Part shown: positions 36,387 through 46,726 of the stretch, piece by piece
How positions within the stretch are numbered: position 1 is the first letter of the stretch
How the letters are laid out: every line of letters begins with the position of its first letter
Source: Hymenoscyphus infarciens
Lineage: Eukaryota; Ascomycota; Leotiomycetes; Helotiales; Helotiaceae
Assembly (NCBI GenBank): GCA_001414345.1
Contig: LLCB01000046.1
Span: 124,001 to 188,000 of the forward strand
Direction of reading: 5' to 3'
Length of the DNA stretch: 64,000 nucleotides
Notes under the pieces: generated by a model
The model's database searches: none
What the model was told of the DNA's origin: nothing
What the model saw: only the letters and a program-made list of their open reading frames with translations
Translations under genes and position numbers: made by a program

Positions 36387-37108
36387 GCGTCCCGTATATA
36401 CTAAAAGCCAGAATCGACTAAATCGTAAATCGTAAATCGTAAATCGTAAATCGTAAATCGTAAAATTAACTAAAGCTTTTAAGAGATACAATGAATCTTA
36501 AACTATATTCTCCTATTCACTTACTCTCTTGCTTTCTTATTCTATTCTTTTATATATTATATGTACTAAGAGAGTGTAGAAGAAGAGGGTAAGTAAAAGA
36601 GAGAGTAGGAGAAGAATAAGGTTAAGGTAAGTGAGTAAGCAAATATTCTAGGAGAAGGTTTTTTCCTAGTATAGATAAGAGGAGTTTAAAGCAAACATTC
36701 CTTTACTCTTCCTCTCTTCCCTTCTTTCTCTTTCTTCTCTCTTCTTCTCTCCTTCCTCTCTTCTTCTCTCCTTCCTCTCTTCCCTTCTTTCTCTTTCTTA
36801 TCTCTTATTTATCTAAAAACAATAGAGAGAACATAATATAAGAGTTAGGTAATAGAGAGTAAGGATGCGATAGCGAGGAGGCGATGTTACTACTATATAT
36901 ATAATACTCGATCTCCCTCTCTATCCTCTAATTAATTACTATAGATAGTCTTAATAGAGAGAGAGAGAGAGAGAGAGAGGAGAGGGAAGAAGGAGGAGAG
37001 AGAAGGAGAGAGAAAGAACTTAAATTAAAAAATATTCTATTTTAAAAAGTACGATTTACGATTTACGATTTAGTCGTTTCCCACTTTTGGTACATACGAG
37101 ATGCCATA
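36387..37108. mobile_element. 0.72-kb TIR element, copy 2
   Basis: Ends GGCGTCCCGTATATACTAAA and, on the right, the reverse complement GGCATCTCGTATGTACCAAA, each leading into AAATCGTAAATCG iterons. Interior has GA/CT-rich simple repeats (a CTTCTCTCCTTCCTCT run near 36740, a GAGAGA run near 36960) and no ORF. Same length and architecture as 18306-19031. TAGATAG lies just outside both ends, perhaps as part of a target duplication, although a TAGATAGA microsatellite on the right blurs this. Less AT-rich than copy 1, so probably younger or less affected by RIP. Confidence 0.8.
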
Positions 37109-37267
37109 GATAGATAGATAGATAGATAGTTTCTTTCTTTTTCTCTCTTTTTTTTCTCTTTTTTTCTTCTTTTGCTTTGGAGGTAAGTAGAGAGGGGAAT
37201 AGTAGGTGGGTGTTGGAGGGGAGAAAAGAAAGAGGTTTTTCATCATCTGGAATTTATTAGTTAATTA

Positions 37268-38215
37268 GGCTTGCGAGTGGGCTGTAGATTCTGGGTGTTA
37301 GGTCCTGAGTGCGATGTGTAACCAAAGGTTGAGTGAGTGGCTTGGTTTGGCTTGGCGAATCTAAGCGATGAAGTTCTGCGAAATTTTCTAGGCTTGCAAG
37401 TGCCCTGTAGTTTCAGGGTGTCGAGCGCTAAGTGCGATGTGCAACAAAAGATTTTTTTGAGTAGCTTTAGAGGGATAGATGAAGCAAAATTTCAAGCGAG
37501 ACTTGTTAATAAAACAGAGAGAAACATCTGAGCTTCTTTCAGGCTTGAAGCTTTAATAATATATAACAAGAATTAGAGAGATTAGCTATTCTAGTAAAGT
37601 AGAAACCTAAGCTAGTAAAGTTAATTCATTTAAGCCTTCTTCTAAGCCTGAGGCTTTAGAGTATTAAGCGCTAACTATGATAGATAATAAAACTTCAAAA
37701 GGTTAAGCGACTTAACTTAGTCTAGGAAATCCTAAGAAACTAAGCGAGGAATATTAGAGAGAAGCTACTTATTTCTTTTAGGCGGCTGCTGGTCCCTATA
37801 AGTTTGGGGCATCAGGCTCTAAAAGCGACGTGTAACAAAAGGTTGGAATTGGCTTAGCTTGGTTAGTGAAGTTAAAGGAGCTTCCTTAGGTAGAGCTACC
37901 TAGGCAAAAGTCTTCAGGCTTTAAGTCCCTGAAACTTCAGGGCATCAAGCCCTAAGTGCGATGTGCAACAAAAGATTGAGTGGCTTGGCTTGGCTTGATA
38001 GGTGAATTGAGCTTCCAAGCGAGACTTTTGAGAGTGAATTCAATTTTCCATGTAGGGGAAAAGGTCTTCAGGCTTTAAGTCCCTGAAGCTTCAGGGTGTT
38101 AGGCCCTAAGTGCGATGTGCAACAAAACTTTTGCGTGGCTTGGCTTGAGTGAATCAAACTTTTAATTTTTAAGCTCAAATTGAAGAGCGACTAACTACGA
38201 TATGTAAAAACAAAC
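37268..38215 (-). repeat. Satellite-like tandem array, cluster 2
   Basis: About eight units at 120-155-bp spacing; clear cores at 37268, 37391, 37781, 37915 and 38068, degraded ones near 37538, 37645 and 38170. Each core reads AGGCTTTAAGT, then the 16-bp palindrome CCCTGAAGCTTCAGGG (perfect at 38081-38096), GTGTTAGGCCCTAAG and TGCGATGTGCAACAAAA. Spacers share GAGTGGCTTGGCTTGGCTTG and AAGCGAGACTT. The orientation is opposite to cluster 1. No coding frame. Confidence 0.85.
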
Positions 38216-39404
38216 CAAGGTCCATGACTAGATTAGTGAACGATATCCATCAGGTAACTCCAAACTTACCACTTACGGATTACGGCTTTCGTTAAGTAAG
38301 ACTAGCTTTGCCTAGTAAAAATTAAGCAATTTAACTCGTTCTCTATTTACCTTTCATGGTTTTTTCTCCTTTGAAAGATTACCTTGTTAAGTAAAGTAGT
38401 ACTCAAACAGTCACTTCTATTCGAAAAAAGATAACAGGTAGCTCCCGTTATTTCAAGAAATTCTTCGAAGCGAGAGAAACCATGAAAGAATCATTTAATG
38501 ATTACCTGAATCCAGAACTAGCCTGGTCATCTTTCAAAAACCCTACTAACAGTAATCAAACCCTCTCAGAATTCTGTACTCTTCATACAAACGTATCTAT
38601 ATCTCTATTTATACAAAGAACTGTGATATTATCTACGGGTCACCCAAAAACAACTCTACTGGGGAAAAACAAGTGCTCTTCATAGGTTACTTAGGATTCG
38701 CTACGGGGAAAAAAGCCGGGCTCTATTCGTAGGTTACCTACTAACAATACTAAAAAATAACGCTCTCTGTTTATAGAGGACCTTCTAATAGCGATAAGCT
38801 TTCAAGTCATGGCCTTCTTATTCAAGGCGTTCACTCTCACGATACGTTCTGAAATTTCAGGGCATGAGATGAGAAGAGAGTAGTTGAAGATGAGAGGTAC
38901 TTCTCTAGGAAGAAGAGTTGCGAGTAAGCTGTCTGTAGAGTAACCCATTAGTTACGCACGAGTAAGCCATGAATTACACACGTGCACGCCACGAGTCTAA
39001 ACTTATTCGTCCATCAAAAGTCCAAGTCAAGAATTTATACTTGAACGGCTGAATATTTTAATCTTCCTACCATTACTTTATTACTTACTACATTAAGTTT
39101 TGTCGCTACTTGGGGTGTTGTTTCCATCCAAGTGGTTTTCTCGGCCACACCCACCAGCTATTCCTCCAAGCCCTGAATAGTAAAGTGATCTCGGTACAGG
39201 TGAATTGTAACCCATGCAACCAACCAACAATTAGAACGAAAGAAATAAAAAATGCCATCATCAAAGGGGTATCTCATGTTTCTTCCCACTTCCCTCTTCC
39301 CATCCCGGAAATCCTCAACAGAGAAACCAATTTCCCTGTCAAACCCCGTATTTTCTCCCACCAACCCCACCCTTCAAACTATCCACCCAGCCCTCAGCCC
39401 TCCG
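38216..39404. other. Gene-free stretch before PNS1
   Basis: No gene supported. A short imperfect tandem (two units of about 45 bp with CTACNGGGGAAAAA and TAGGTTACNTA) lies at about 38650-38745. The last 250 bp oppose the 3' end of PNS1. Confidence 0.4.
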
Positions 39405-41108
39405 TCAAACATGGACCGCCTCAGAAACGTGGGGATAAACATCGACCATCCGTCTCCAAAGATCGGGATACTCATTAATCAACACCTCCGGATCGAACGC
39501 CATCGCCACAAAGAATGTCGAAACCCCACTCTTAATCGGTACCAGGAAAATATTTGAAATCTGGAGTCCAACAAGGAAAGCAAAAGCCATGATAACAGCC
39601 GTAAAGCTGTTGTTGGCGTTGTAAGAGGGAGCCGTGAAGGAGAGGTAGAGATAGGCGAGGAAGGAGCAGACGTAGGCAACGAATACGGAGCCCATTGTTA
39701 GGACGGGGTTGATGAGACATTCGTTTACGAGGGCGTCGACGCCGCGATCTTTCATCATGTGCCAGGTTGTCTATAAAAAAGAGTTAGTGGGATAGATGGA
39801 TGGATGGATGATGGGGGGGAGGGATTTTACCTTTGCTGCTGGCATGTATGCTTTTCCGTATAGAGCGATGTAGGAGAAGGCGTATTCGTTGATGAATTGG
39901 ATAGCCCAATCTAGGAGTGAGATGAAGCACCCCAGAATGCAGAAGAAAATCGTTCCCATGATGTTACCCTGCGCTGCCTCATTCTGCTGTGCAATGGAAC
40001 AAGCCTGTCGAAGCATCTGAATAATAGCAACAAGGAGACTCCCAAAACTGATACTTCCGAAGCTGTAGGTCATGGCACGCTTGAAAGCTCCACGAGTTGC
40101 TCCTTTAGGAAATCCATCTGGTTTTTGAGCGCAGAAATACCAGCTCCCGTAGACACCAGAGATAGTGACATGAATAACGTTTTTGATGACTTCCGTGATC
40201 CAATATCCTGCGAATGTGACGAAGACAAGAAGACCGATGACTTTGGCTGTGCTGCAACTCGCGCCATTGGCCCCGCAATTGGGTCCTCCTGGGTAGTATC
40301 GCGCGTAGACTGCCACCAGAGTAACCGAGAACCAAGCCCCGAAAGCTGTTGCGACCAGACCCCCAATGAGAGATACAATAAACACATGTCCGTAGTTTTT
40401 CGAAACGTCGATGACAACCTGCAGCATCAAAACCGAGAATGGAATGCGAGGGATCCAGCTGATGAAACAAATAATGTAGAAGACTGTGAAAATGAGGTAA
40501 ACAATGCCAGCGCTATACCAATGTCTAGCAAGATAAACAATCGCAGTCCCAAGCCCAAACACAATCTGCAGAATCCCTGTGATCCAGATAGCCTGTTTCG
40601 TGAAAGCTCTTATGACCCAGAAATACGCAAAACTCAGGACAAACGCAGTCGCCAACACAAAAGCGAAGAGAATTATAGTGTTGGTGTTCAATGCCACAGC
40701 CGTCGAAGCGCTATCATTTATCCCACTCCCTTGCTGACCTTTCGTATGACTATACCCATATATCGTCAGCCCACTGACTGCAGCGAATCCAGCAAAGGTA
40801 GCTAGGAATAATATCGCAGCCCACAGGTCGTTGTATTTCGGTTTGTCGAGCTTGAATTTTTGTTCGAAACCGTGTTTTTCGTTGACGTCACCGTTGGTTG
40901 AAGGAGGCTGGTTGCCATATTGAGGAGGTCCTTGGGGAGGTCCTTGAGGAGGAGGATATTGTTGTGGTGCACCGTTCTGATATGGCTGGTTCTGATATTG
41001 AGGTTGTTGATTGTAAGATTGTTGTTGCATTCCAATGTCTTGTTGGCCTCCCTGCTGGTAGTATCCACCTGCGGCGCCTTGCTGTTGTTGTTGTTGTTGG
41101 TACGCCAT
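39405..41108 (-). CDS. PNS1: Pns1-type choline-transporter-like protein
   Basis: Plasma-membrane protein of the CTL/SLC44 family; yeast Pns1 is the relative, with an unclear substrate (choline transport not shown in yeast). Two exons, 41108-39831 and 39770-39405, with a 60-bp intron, give 547 residues, as in yeast. The N-terminal 75 residues are Gln/Tyr/Pro-rich (QQQQQQQ near the start, PPPQGPPQGPPQYGNQPP). About ten membrane segments follow. Family-diagnostic blocks are KYNDLWAAILFL, the GSWYFCAQKPDGFPKGATRG stretch, RAMTYSFGSISFGSLLVAII, INEYAFSYIALYGKAYMPAA and RGVDALVNECLI. The start matches homologues that also begin with a Gln-rich tail. Confidence 0.95.
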
Positions 41109-42099
41109 TTCGATCTCCGCGCGATAGTCGATAGTCGATGTTGTAGAATGATTTCGAAAATGCTGGCGCGAGAAAAGGATGTTGATGAGAAGAGAAATGT
41201 CAGGTTGTCGTGACCCAAAGCAAACCTTTGCGCGAAGCGCTAGGGAAAATTAATTGGAAGGAGCGTTTACCAGTCTTGGTCGAAGTTGCGTTGCTTTCTG
41301 TTTGACAATAGCGACAGCTGTGCTATGACGGGGGTGGCACACTGGCACCACTATCACCTTGCAGAGCTACGAGCCTAGGCGATTCCGGGTAGTGATTAGC
41401 CCAGACAGGTACGGAGCTAGATCTTTGTTCCTGAATGGCTACTTGATTGATGTTGCTCTAAAAACGACTCCTAGAGCTACGGGTAGCTATTCTATTTTCT
41501 TGGTCTAGGCCTAGGCCTTTGTTTAATTCTGGTGGTTGAGAAATTTAAGCTCAGCTCGACAAGGTTCTGCCTCCCCTCGATCGATTTGCCGCAAGCCGCT
41601 CCCCTGTCCGCAATTGACCAATGGGAATGGCCCCATAATAAAGATATTTTCGTCACGTGATATTTCCCCCCCCCCCCCCCCCCCCCCCCAACTCTATATA
41701 TTGACTCAGAAATGCTACTTCTTTCCATTCTTCTACTGGCGGGCGAGGCATATACTGTGTGATGATGAAATCCCCCAAAAGTGTTGTTGATATTGATGAA
41801 TGTTCAGATGTTCGACGCCTAGCGGCAAGCACTCCTTCCCGCAAGCTGAAACCTTTAGGTTGTTCAATAAGATGTCAAGTGACATTCTCCAGACGCAACT
41901 TCATTTCGAGATTGGAGATCTTTTGCTTCCTTTGTATGCATTGCTTTCCTCTACCAGACTCAAGTTGACTTTCGAAGTAATTTCAACTGTGCATTTATTC
42001 TAAACAAGTTTAAATCAACCACCATCTCATCTCATCCTTCTTTTCTTACGATCGCATCCAGTCTTGCCAGGGCGGCCCCCCTGCGGTTTTTCACTCAGA
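41109..42099. promoter_or_regulatory. Divergent intergenic region with poly-C run
   Basis: Separates PNS1 (minus) and the Erg26-like gene (plus) and must contain both promoters. A run of 24 C occupies 41666-41689, preceded by CACGTGA at 41654, an E-box-like hexamer. No gene within it. The homopolymer length may be an assembly estimate. Confidence 0.45.
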
Positions 42100-43176
42100 A
42101 TGGCCAAAGAAGTAGCTCTTATTACAGGAGGTTGTGGACAAGTCGGTTATTTTGTAGTAAAAGCCCTGCTCTCCGACAACACCTATTCCTCAATCCACGT
42201 CTTCTCTCGAAACCCCACACACAGTCTCCATCCTGGGGTACATTACCACGCTGGCAGTATCACCTCAGAACGCGATATATCAACCACTATCTCTAAAGTC
42301 AGACCCACCGTAATATTCCACTGCGCATCCCCAATCACCACCGGAAATAGAGCCAAGGCCTCAGACTTCCATGCCGTCAATGTCACAGGAACCAAACTCC
42401 TCCTCCAAGCCGCAACAAAAAGCCAGTGTACCAAAGTTTTCGTCTACACCTCCTCCACAACCGTAATCCAAAAACCCTACAACCTCGCCAAAGAAAATCA
42501 GCCCTATTACCATCTCAGCCCAGACCCAAAGAAGAAAGCTCAACCATATCCCCTCACCAAATCAATCGCCGACGCCACAGTCCTAGAAGCAAGCTCCCCT
42601 TCTCTCAAAACTTGTTGTCTCCGTCTTGCAACCATCCTAGGAACTCATGATCAACAAACCATCCCTCCAATCCTCAACGCCATAAAGACAGGTCTTCAAA
42701 ACTTCCAAATCGGTCCCAACACTGCAAAATTCGACCTTCTCTCCACCCACAATTCCGCAACAGCCCATCTCCTAGCAGCAAAAGCCCTTCTAGACAATAA
42801 ACCAGGAGTAGCTGGCGAGGCAGTCTTCATCACCGATGCCCAACCAGTTCTATTCTGGGATTTCATCCATGATGTTTATAAACTCGCTGATCCCCGAAAA
42901 GCCCCAAAGCCCGAGGAAGTCTGGGTCGTTCCATCGTGGTTGATTATATTCTTGACCGGACTTGGAGAATGGGTGTTTTTGATCTTTACGCTAGGGTATT
43001 TAAATCCACCCGGATTGAGACCATTTCAGATTCGGTATTTTACTGAGGAGGCGACGTTTTCGATTGAGAAAGCGAGGGAGAGGTTAGGGTATGAACCTGT
43101 CGACGATAGGAAGATTAGGACGAAGGAAGCTGTCGAGTGGGGGTTAAAAGAAACGGAGAAGGGTAAGAGAGAATGA
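42100..43176 (+). CDS. 3-beta-hydroxysteroid dehydrogenase family protein (Erg26-like)
   Basis: NAD(P)-dependent oxidoreductase of the 3-beta-HSD/isomerase branch, resembling Erg26 (C-3 sterol dehydrogenase, C-4 decarboxylase). A single exon gives 358 residues; the chosen ATG is the first in frame and is followed at once by the Rossmann strand ALITGGCGQVGYFVVKALL. Other landmarks: VIFHCASPITTGN, VNVTGTKLLLQAA, VFVYTSS, the YPLTKS active-site Tyr/Lys pair near residue 154, RLATILGTHDQQ, and a hydrophobic stretch (WLIIFLTGLGEWVFLIFTLG) that could tie it to the ER membrane. It may be the housekeeping Erg26 or an extra paralog; the absence of introns and divergence in the catalytic block make the paralog option plausible. 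Confidence 0.85.
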   Translation: MAKEVALITGGCGQVGYFVVKALLSDNTYSSIHVFSRNPTHSLHPGVHYHAGSITSERDISTTISKVRPTVIFHCASPITTGNRAKASDFHAVNVTGTKLLLQAATKSQCTKVFVYTSSTTVIQKPYNLAKENQPYYHLSPDPKKKAQPYPLTKSIADATVLEASSPSLKTCCLRLATILGTHDQQTIPPILNAIKTGLQNFQIGPNTAKFDLLSTHNSATAHLLAAKALLDNKPGVAGEAVFITDAQPVLFWDFIHDVYKLADPRKAPKPEEVWVVPSWLIIFLTGLGEWVFLIFTLGYLNPPGLRPFQIRYFTEEATFSIEKARERLGYEPVDDRKIRTKEAVEWGLKETEKGKRE

Positions 43177-43755
43177 GCGACTTCTTCTTCGAAGGCCATA
43201 GCAGTATAGGCGCGCTAAAATAGCTTGGAATGCTTGAAGTTTGGAGGTATTTTCATCTAATCAAACTCCATGACCGCTTCTTGAAAGGGGTGTGCTCCAT
43301 AGCTGGGACACCTGAGAGGGTTCCTTGAAGTGTATATTGCGTCATTTTCAGCTTGACAGTACCAAAACTGTCATTCTACCAATACCACTTGACGGCTGGA
43401 GTCTGAGTACTATGTATTCTCCTTTCATCTTTAGCCTTATTTATGTTGTTGTCATGGTTAAAGAGAATAGGTTAACCGGTGGGGCTTTCTTGCAACTAAA
43501 TGTTATTTTATACTCTTCAAATTCACTCCTCATTCAACAGACCTTTACTTGCAGTTTGAATGCAATACCCCTGTAAGCCAAGTTCACATGGTCTCGTCCT
43601 CATCTGGCCTGCAACCATACCTAGCAGCGCTTTCACTCTCTCACACACTTTCCGAACCATAACATACCAATCGCTTATCTCCGAAATTTCCAACACCGCC
43701 TTCGTTGTCTCATACACAACAACACCTCTTAGCTACTACATAGCAAACTACAATC
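43177..43755. other. Intergenic region before the secreted-protein gene
   Basis: No gene seen. The last 150 bp are CT-rich with ACACAC-type tracts and likely hold the promoter and leader. Confidence 0.45.
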
Positions 43756-44444
43756 ATGAAATTCCACGTCTCTCTCACGCCCTTCATTGCTCTCTTCGTC
43801 TTGGTAAGGCCCCCGCCACCTTACCCAGAGACCTCGCTCTGATATATATTCACAGGCATCCACAACCCCAACACCCCTCACACCACCTGAAATTACAATC
43901 GACCACATCAAGGTACCACACCCAAACCCGCCATCTCCAACTCCCGAGCCATCTAACATTTCCCAGTCCGGCATCCGCTGTTGCAACCAACTCGCCACCG
44001 GCTGGCTCGATGCCTCAACACCCAAAATCCAAACCGGAATCAACACCCTCAAGAGCAACGGTGGAAAATGTTCCGTAGGAGCTGCTTCCTGTACTCAACT
44101 TTTTGGTAACGCTGATACTGAGATTGTACTTTGTAATAACGTACGAACACCCCCCCTCCACCTTAATTTCCAATCTTTCTATCTAAACCTTCCACTATAC
44201 TTTCTTACCTTGACATGGTGTTGACGATATCTAGAATCCTGTCGGCAGTCCCCCAATCGAACGTGATTGTGCGGAATTGGCGACCTATGCTGATGATGTT
44301 GTTGCGAGATGTAATCATGATAACTTGATTTGTGGTCAGAAGTTTGATACCGCTCGTAAGTTTTCTATTCATCGCCCGCTTGTCTACTCTTACTAATGTA
44401 TTTGCACCTATGCAGTTTTCAGTATCATTATTAAGCACATTTGA
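43756..44444 (+). CDS. Small secreted cysteine-rich protein
   Basis: Five small exons (43756-43803, 43856-43912, 43967-44140, 44235-44355, 44416-44444) join in frame to 142 residues. The N-terminus (MKFHVSLTPFIALFVLAST) is a typical signal peptide with cleavage near residue 18. The mature part has eight cysteines, including a CC pair in GIRCCNQLATGW and later KCSV, SCTQ, LCNN, DCAE, RCNH and ICGQ, consistent with four disulphides. No known domain; size, export signal and cysteine density fit a hydrophobin- or effector-like secreted protein, though the spacing is not that of a canonical hydrophobin. It lies next to satellite repeats. The last exon encodes only about nine residues and is the least certain. 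Confidence 0.75.
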
Positions 44445-45273
44445 GGTTTTGGGGAATGCTTAGGGTCATGATTGAGCACGGCAAGTTCTTTGCAGGGGAA
44501 TTCCTATCTTGGGGTTCTCTTGTTTCATTTGAGGTGTGAATATTCTGATTCTGAGGGATCTTAGAAAAACCTTTCTTTGGAGAATAGGCTGACCCTCTGC
44601 TTACTTAATCGTAGCAAATTTTCCATAATAGATCTTCGAGAATGATATTCCAATCTCTATAACTGCACGCGTGTGCGTCATAAGTGAATAATGCACGATG
44701 AATTACTTCCCTTATGTATCATCATCCCTTTCCAAACCTGCTTGTACAGAATATAATACCATCAAGTCTATTGAATCTAACCCTACTCAACTTAACCTAC
44801 CTACGTCTCACAAAAGTGCTCTCACATCACGCCGTTGATGAACTGCTTGCAACTCTACTTGACCTTCAGAACTAGAAACAACAATTGAGGTAGAAAAACA
44901 ATTATACGTTCAATTATTGTAGTTCGAAGAAGCATTTTCCCTTGCTTGATATAAAATTACATAAAATTATAACCTCCACTTATATCACTGTGCTCTAAAT
45001 CCCAAAGCAGATTTTCTACATATTTACATCAACAAACAAACTACAACTACAAAAACAGAGTATCGGTTAACATCTCCGATTCCCAACTAAGAACCACCGG
45101 GAGCTCTACTACCTCAATATTTCAAGTCATAACCTTGATTCTCTGACGACTTCTTTTCCAGCACACCACTTACTTTCTTCAAAGGAATAAAATGTAAAGA
45201 GACACAGTTTCAACTGGCTTCTTCAACGTCTCCAACTTCTCGAAATTCACCCATCGAGCCAAGCGGTCCAGGT
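44445..45273. other. Gene-free stretch
   Basis: No gene supported; moderately AT-rich. Includes the 3' flank of the secreted-protein gene. Confidence 0.45.
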
Positions 45274-46090
45274 TTTTGTTGCATGCGCACTTAGCGCTTA
45301 ACACGCTGAAGCTACAGGGTCTTCAAGCGTGAAAAGACGTTCTCTCCATTCGCAGCTTCGACTTCACTCTATTGGCACCTAAGTCTATATTGATTTTTCC
45401 AACATTTACACAGTAGAAGCCAAGTTGGTTATGTCAAGGCTGAAGGAAGATAAGTTAAGTGTGAAATCCACTGACCAAACACTCCAGGAAACTCTTCTGA
45501 CTTCACTCTAACCATATGCGAGTCTAATTTCTCAAAATTCACCTACCAAGCGAAGCCACACTTTACTTTTTGTTGCACATCGCAGTTAGCGTTCAACGCC
45601 CTGAAGCTTCAGGGACATCAAAGCCTGGAGAAGTTTCCGCTGGCATTTCCCACCTCTTATTCACCCACAAAGCCAAGCCACACTCGACCTTTTGTTGCAC
45701 ATCGCACTTAGCGCTTGATGCCCTGAAGTTATAGGGGCCTCAAGCCTGAAAGAGCTCTAAACGACTTAACTCAGCCTAAGCGACTCTTAAGTTCACCGTA
45801 CCAACTATGCCTCTTGACTTTTAACATTGGCGTTCTCCTTCGCTTCTCTCTTAACCTTTCCCCCCCCTGTCAGGTTTCGCTTTAAATGAATGCATTTTAT
45901 GAAGGGCTCATTTATGTTTTTCGTCTTCTTTTTCTTCGGAGGGAGATGGAAAAGAGCAAAATGTCAACCTCCACCCACCACAACTGTGACCAAAGTTGCC
46001 TCTTGGAGTGATTACAGTAGGGAAGTATATTTCCAGGCTGGAAGTCCCTGTAGTTTCAGGGTGTTGAGCTTCAAGTGCGAAGTGCAACAT
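45274..46090. repeat. Satellite-like repeat, cluster 3
   Basis: Plus-orientation units at 45274-45336, 45567-45630 and 45690-45750, and one in the opposite orientation at 46031-46090. The second has the perfect palindrome CCCTGAAGCTTCAGGG at 45599-45614. Spacers between units carry AAGCCAAGCCACAC, the complement of the GGCTTGGCTT spacer of cluster 2. The mixed orientation within one cluster differs from clusters 1 and 2. Confidence 0.8.
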
Positions 46091-46166
46091 TTGTAAGCTT
46101 CTCTTAGTACCTTGCTATTCACTCCATTTCTCCTTTTGACAATCCTCCTCTCGCAACCTCATAACC

Positions 46167-46260
46167 TGCAAGGTTAGCCGCGCGCGACATGCAACAAAAC
46201 TCCACCACCATAGGCGACGCCGAAATGCGGAGGCGGGGACAAGCGAGCCGCTAGCAAGCT
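46167..46260 (+). repeat. Dispersed repeat B, copy 2
   Basis: Plus-orientation partner of 36072-36180, sharing GCAAGGTTA, CGCGACATGCAACAAAACTC, AATGCGG, GACAAGCGAG and CGCTAGCAA. It is shorter in the middle, where copy 1 has an extra segment. A related GCGACGTGCAACAA piece follows at about 46330, and another lies at 53737. Confidence 0.75.
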
Positions 46261-46726
46261 TTGACCCGAAATTTTAGTTCTAACTTTGCGGTGGCTAAAT
46301 TGGCAACTCTAGTCTGGGTTATGAAATTGCGACGTGCAACAAATTCTGTTCATGGTAATGCGATTCACTATGGTATTCCCAACTCCGTTGCTCTTGCCTT
46401 CCATGTACCCAACCAATTCACTGGACTTCATCCGAATTCAAGATATTCATCCCCTAGAATTCACTCAAATAAATCATAAGAATCCCATCAACACCGTTCA
46501 TTCATTATCAATTGTCTCAAATTAATTAAGTCTCTACCATAACACAGTAGCCCTCCTGAATCTACAGCAGAATGAAGTTGATAAAAGTCTCTGCCCCCAA
46601 ACACTGAACATCCCATATACAGTTATTCCCCTGTTTTCTTTTTCATCTCGTTTCGTTGTACCACCGGGTATTTAATTTCCTTTTTTCTTCAAGAATTTTA
46701 CATAACCACTCCCGCCCCCCCTTTTT
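46261..46726. other. 3' flank of the TBC gene
   Basis: No gene seen; likely 3' UTR of the minus-strand Rab GAP gene in its right part. Confidence 0.45.

Noticed and set aside
37268..38215. CRISPR-like array
   Set aside because: Eukaryotic context, units too long and variable, and spacers are themselves repeated.
42064..42099. Longer start of the Erg26-like gene
   Set aside because: The upstream codon is TTG; the first ATG lies directly before the Rossmann strand.
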